Of a stretch of DNA of 64,000 nucleotides, positions 59,997 to 64,000 are shown piece by piece; positions within the stretch are counted from its first letter, which is position 1; the number at the start of each line of letters is the position of its first letter. The position numbers and the translations under genes were made by a program. The DNA is from Nissolia schottii (Eukaryota; Streptophyta; Magnoliopsida; Fabales; Fabaceae): NCBI GenBank assembly GCA_003254905.1, contig QANU01094686.1, forward strand, positions 497,849 through 561,848. The letters are read 5' to 3'. The notes under the pieces were generated by a model. The model saw only the letters and a list, made by a program, of their open reading frames with translations. It did no database searches and had not been told where the DNA came from.

Positions 59997-61399
59997 TTTT
60001 TTAGTTGAATGTCGATTTAAATTGATTTTTAATTTTTTTATAGTTCTTTTGTAATATTATTGTCATTGATTTTGTTTCCTTCTTTATCCAATCTTTTATT
60101 TTGATTTTTAAAAAAATTAATTTGATTTGATCCAAAAAATCAATGCATAACTATGATGTTATTTTTCTTCCAAATTCAATTAACATCTAAATCATTTTAA
60201 AAATTAATTTTAGATGCAATCACATTGATTTGATTATTATTTCTTTATCAAATGAAAAAATAAAATCTCTAACAATAATTGTAGAACTGGGTTTCTCTGG
60301 TTGTTCTAATTGTTTAATACAATATGTTTTGATGATAACAAATAACTATGCTCTTATTGTCCATCATTATTGTCTATGCTTATTGTCATCACATTTTCAG
60401 CCAAGCTTTTCACTCTCATCATCCTTATACTTCATACTATCAATGGATTAATATTTTTCATTATCATAAGAGCAAAAAAGAGATATTATCAATACTCCAA
60501 ATAGTGTTTCAATTTGTATCATCTACTCTTTAAGTGAGTTTCTTTTTCTACCAAAATTCTATACACTTGAAAAGAGGGTGAGGTATCCCTCTAGTTGCTT
60601 AGAGTGTGGTATCCCTAAGGATTAGTTCTTAAGGCTCAAAAACAAAGGCGGGGATCCTAAGTGTGAGGAGTGTTCTTGCATATAAAGGTTTTTTAAGCAC
60701 CTAAGTTAAAAGCTTATTGATAGTGAAAAAATTTTAAGCAAGCCGCTTGGCGACTGGACTGGACGTAGATCACAAGGGTGGTCAAACCAGGATAAATCAT
60801 TGTTTGCAATCTCTCTAACTCTATCTCTTTATTTATTGCAAACTTATATTATTGTCTTGCATATTTGAGAATTGCAATATCAAAAATTCGTTGATAATTA
60901 TTTATAAGTTGCTCTATTGATTTTATTGTTCTATCAACAAACATAATTGAGCAAGCTTATATTACATCTTTAATTGATATATTCCGTTGCATAATAACGT
61001 TGACTGCATGAAAATGTAATATTTGTCAAAATTGAAATAATTTCTTAAATACCTAATTCATCCATCCTCTTGGGTATTAGTTGTCAATACTAACAATAAT
61101 CAAATCAACGTGATTGCATCTAAATTTAATTTTTTTTAATTGATTTAGATGTTAATCGAATTTGAAAGAAAAATAGCATAATAGTTATGCATTGATTTTT
61201 TTTTATCAAATCAAATTAATTTTCTTTAGAATCAAAATAAAAGATTGGACAAAGAAAAAAATAAAGTCAATGACAATAATATTACAGAAGTCCATCCAAC
61301 AATAAAAAAAATGAAAGTCAATTTAAATTAATTTTCAACTATTAAAAAAAAATGGAAGTTGATTTAAATCAACTTCGAACTAAACAAAATTCGAGTTAT
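59997..61399. repeat. Long inverted repeat (fold-back element) split by an LTR
   Basis: Left arm 59997-60238 and right arm 61095-61399 are inverted copies. For example TAGATGCAATCACATTGATT on the left matches, in reverse, TAGATGCAATCACGTTGATT on the right; ATCAATGCATAACTATGATG matches ATCAATGCATAACTATTATG. Without the LTR inside, the spacer would be only about 40 bases, so the unit would form a large hairpin. No transposase and no clear target duplication outside it. Confidence 0.85.
60275..61100 (+). mobile_element. Solo LTR inside the fold-back element
   Basis: The LTR at 60280-61095 (816 bp) runs TGTAGAACTGGG to CAATACTAACA, with ATAAT duplicated exactly on both sides (60275-60279, 61096-61100). 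The interior has TGTTTTGATGATAACAAA near 60327 and a terminal pyrimidine-rich CATCCTCTTGGGTATTAG, features I associate with Sirevirus-like copia LTRs. No internal genes. Confidence 0.8.
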
Positions 61400-61403
61400 A
61401 AGA

Positions 61404-64000
61404 GAGTCAATTTAAATGAACTCATTTTATAAAAAAAACTTAAAAAAAACTTAGTTTATTTTGAGAACAGTTTTTTAATTAGTTCATTTAAAAAATTTAG
61501 CTAATTTTCATGTGTTATTATTTAGGTAAATTTTTCCGTCTGGCATCTCTCAAATATTATTTTTTCTATGTTGCTTATTTATAAAAAAGAAATTCTAATT
61601 GGTAGTTAAAAAGATGGGGCATATTCCCAACATCACTGCAAATAAAAATTTACAATGCATTTGGGAAAGAAATAAAAAGAAAAAGTTGCCAACAAGAAAA
61701 AATTTATTGTTAAGAATTCAAAAATAGTATATTTTTATTTTAAAAAAAGAAAACTGGTATGTTTTCAGTGGTAATGAATGTGTTGTAATCTTAAAACTTA
61801 TTATTTTAACTTTCTTAGCTAATATTCTAAGCAAAATCTAAGAAAAAATAAGGAAAACTTTTTTATTGACAGTCGATTTGGAATATCCAAATAATGTGAT
61901 TCTCTTAATAATTAAATTCAACTCCTTTATTTAGTACTTAAAAATGACATAGATTGAATATAGAAAAGAATTCAATTCTTTTACACAACTCCAAGGTAAA
62001 TCAAACCCATTTAGGTCTGATTTACAAATCAATTCTTAATGAATTTCTTCCTCAAAATGAAAAATAAAAAATACCCTCCATGTCTCCCTCACCTAAAATC
62101 TCTAACCTTCAACCGTCCGTGACCAACCATATCCAAGTGCTCCAACACACCCAAATCTGATTAATGACTAGAAGAAGAAGAAAATTGTGGAAGATTGCTT
62201 CAAGGAAAATTGATTTGAATTTCGCATCTTTTTTGTTTCATCTATAAGCCATAAGAACACAGGCACACACAAAATGTTGAGTGGATCTCAAAAACTCTCT
62301 AAAGAGAAACTTATCTCCTCTATCTCACGTGAAGAAGAAATTGTTTGGAAGAAAGTTATTTGAAACAAATTGTTTTCCATGTGTCATCTTGATTTTTATC
62401 AAAATGGTATTATTATGGTCATTTCATATGAATTCAATTCATTTTCTCAAACATTTCAAACAATATAATTAAATTTAATTCTTTAATTTATTAATTTATT
62501 CTAAATATAAGAATTCAAATTAATTCACACTTAAATTCAATTCTTGATATAACTGAATTTTGTTTGTCTTTCGTGTTCCAAAGAGGCTATCAGTTTCATT
62601 TGAAAACTTTATGTAAGTAAACTTATTCCTTTCAACACATCACGAATCATAAATGGTAAAGGGGAAGCATCTATTCAGTCTATTTAGTCACTAATATTAT
62701 GAAATAATTTGAAATTTAACATAATGGTAATATATTCCCTTCTTAGTGAATAAAAAAAATATATATTCCCCTCTTCTTGTCTTGTGAATGCTGAGTCATA
62801 TATCTATCCTAACAAATACTTGTCTTCCGATGAATAAGAAAAAATGCTAACAAACACTAGTGTTTAATAGTGTATGTGACGTTCTAATTACTTATATTAT
62901 TATTTTTCTAAAAAAAAAACTACGATCTGTGCACCATTTCATAATCAACAAAATATTTTTTATTTTATTGGGAGTTTAATAATGAAAGTAAAAAATGTAA
63001 GACTATTGGGTGTTTTGATTTTTCTTTATTGTATTTTTATTTTGATAGTTATACAAATCATAAAAATGTTTAGATTTATTCTCTTCCTTTAGAATTATTA
63101 TTCAAAAAGAAATATAGTATCCCTTAATGTAGTTAAAAAATAGAATTAAATTAATAGTATTATTAAGGAAAAAACTTATTTCTTTTATATTAAACAACAT
63201 GCTTAAACAAAATTTAGGGATGGAACACTCCTATGCGGGAAGATAGTCGGTAAAAAAGAACAATTAATATTACATTAAAATATAAGTGATAAACATTTTG
63301 AAACCATGAATTAGCCAAATTTAGAAAATCATTTTTTTAGATAAGTACAATTAATTTTTTTATTAAAATAACTCAAAATGAGCAATGAAGTACATTAGAG
63401 ATGATACTTTCAATCCACTGAGACTCAATAATGTTTGGCTAGCACGAGTTAAGCTTAATCAAAACCTCCATAGAAGAAATTCGAAGGGACAAACCCTGTG
63501 TTTTCTTTAACAAAAAAAAATTAATTAATTCAAAGCTATTAAGGGAAAAAAAAATGAATTTAAAATCTATATGCTGGACTTATTATAACAAACCCATTAA
63601 AACTTGTCCATAAAGACCATGAGAATCCCCTTTTGCTAAATCATCACATAGCAAATAATCTTATTAATAGACATTTTAAAAACACTCTCAAAAGACTCAA
63701 AAACTTCTTATACAAGGGTTACCAAATAAAAGACTAACAAATTTTGAAATGAAGTACAATTATTTTATCGGTATTTAAATATTAAAAAATGTTTAAACAT
63801 CTATATTCTTATGATAAGGAGCATGACCACAACTTGTTTGTTAGTTTTTTTTTTATGGTACTCGTTAATTAATTAAAAGCTCATAATTTAATTGTTATAA
63901 ATGAATTTTTTTTCTAAAAAAAAACTTATAAATTTATTTTATACTATCAATTACAACTAAGAAACTATCATGTGAATTTAAAATCAATGTTAATTTAAAA
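61404..64000. other. AT-rich sequence, no gene recognised
   Basis: Very AT-rich to the end of the window. No exon, RNA gene or element with clear ends is seen. Confidence 0.55.

Overview
This window is nuclear DNA from a flowering plant. It is AT-rich, the genes are interrupted by GT-AG introns, and most intergenic space is transposon debris. Several repeats (the retroelement LTRs, the leader sequence near 2.64 kb, plant-mobile-domain fragments) look like those I know from phaseoloid legumes such as soybean and its relatives. That assignment rests on memory of repeat families, not on a search.

Four intact-looking protein genes are supported, all on the minus strand and all reconstructed exon by exon. 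They are a SUMO E3 ligase of the NSE2/MMS21/HPY2 family (3542-7428, 7 coding exons, 246 aa), a PRA1-family membrane protein of the PRA1.H type (9803-12222, 4 exons, 235 aa), a Lys/Arg/Ser-rich nuclear-type protein (15983-18380, 3 exons, 650 aa) and a Yippee-like zinc-binding protein (36038-39189, 5 exons, 129 aa). They have unrelated cellular jobs and nothing suggests they act together.

Layout. 1-2.8 kb: decayed LTR-like and CACTA-like repeats. 2.8-18.4 kb: the first three genes, with a short LINE insertion in a PRA1.H intron and an RPA-like fragment at 12.6-13.1 kb. 18.4-32.2 kb: an accessory stretch holding a decayed plant-mobile-domain gene, a Stowaway MITE, an F-box/LRR pseudogene, gag-like and Ty3/gypsy pol fossils, an LTR element carrying a piece of ribosomal protein eL27, and about 2.9 kb of an unusual satellite interrupted by a hAT-type MITE. 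32.2-39.2 kb: mostly plain sequence, then the Yippee-like gene. 39.6-47.7 kb: a Mutator-type MITE, a Ty1/copia fossil, a longer Mutator-type element and a second Stowaway copy. 51.1-58.3 kb: a hAT DNA transposon carrying two later LTR insertions, one of which carries another hAT MITE. 58.3-64 kb: AT-rich sequence with a copia LTR remnant and a large inverted repeat split by a solo LTR.

The most interesting structures are the nested hAT locus; two unrelated LTRs that each place an array of a short palindromic motif just upstream of a TATA box; the ribosomal-protein capture; and the 38-bp-module satellite with a longer higher-order period. No CRISPR, operon or prokaryotic feature is present, and I found no convincing tRNA or rRNA gene.
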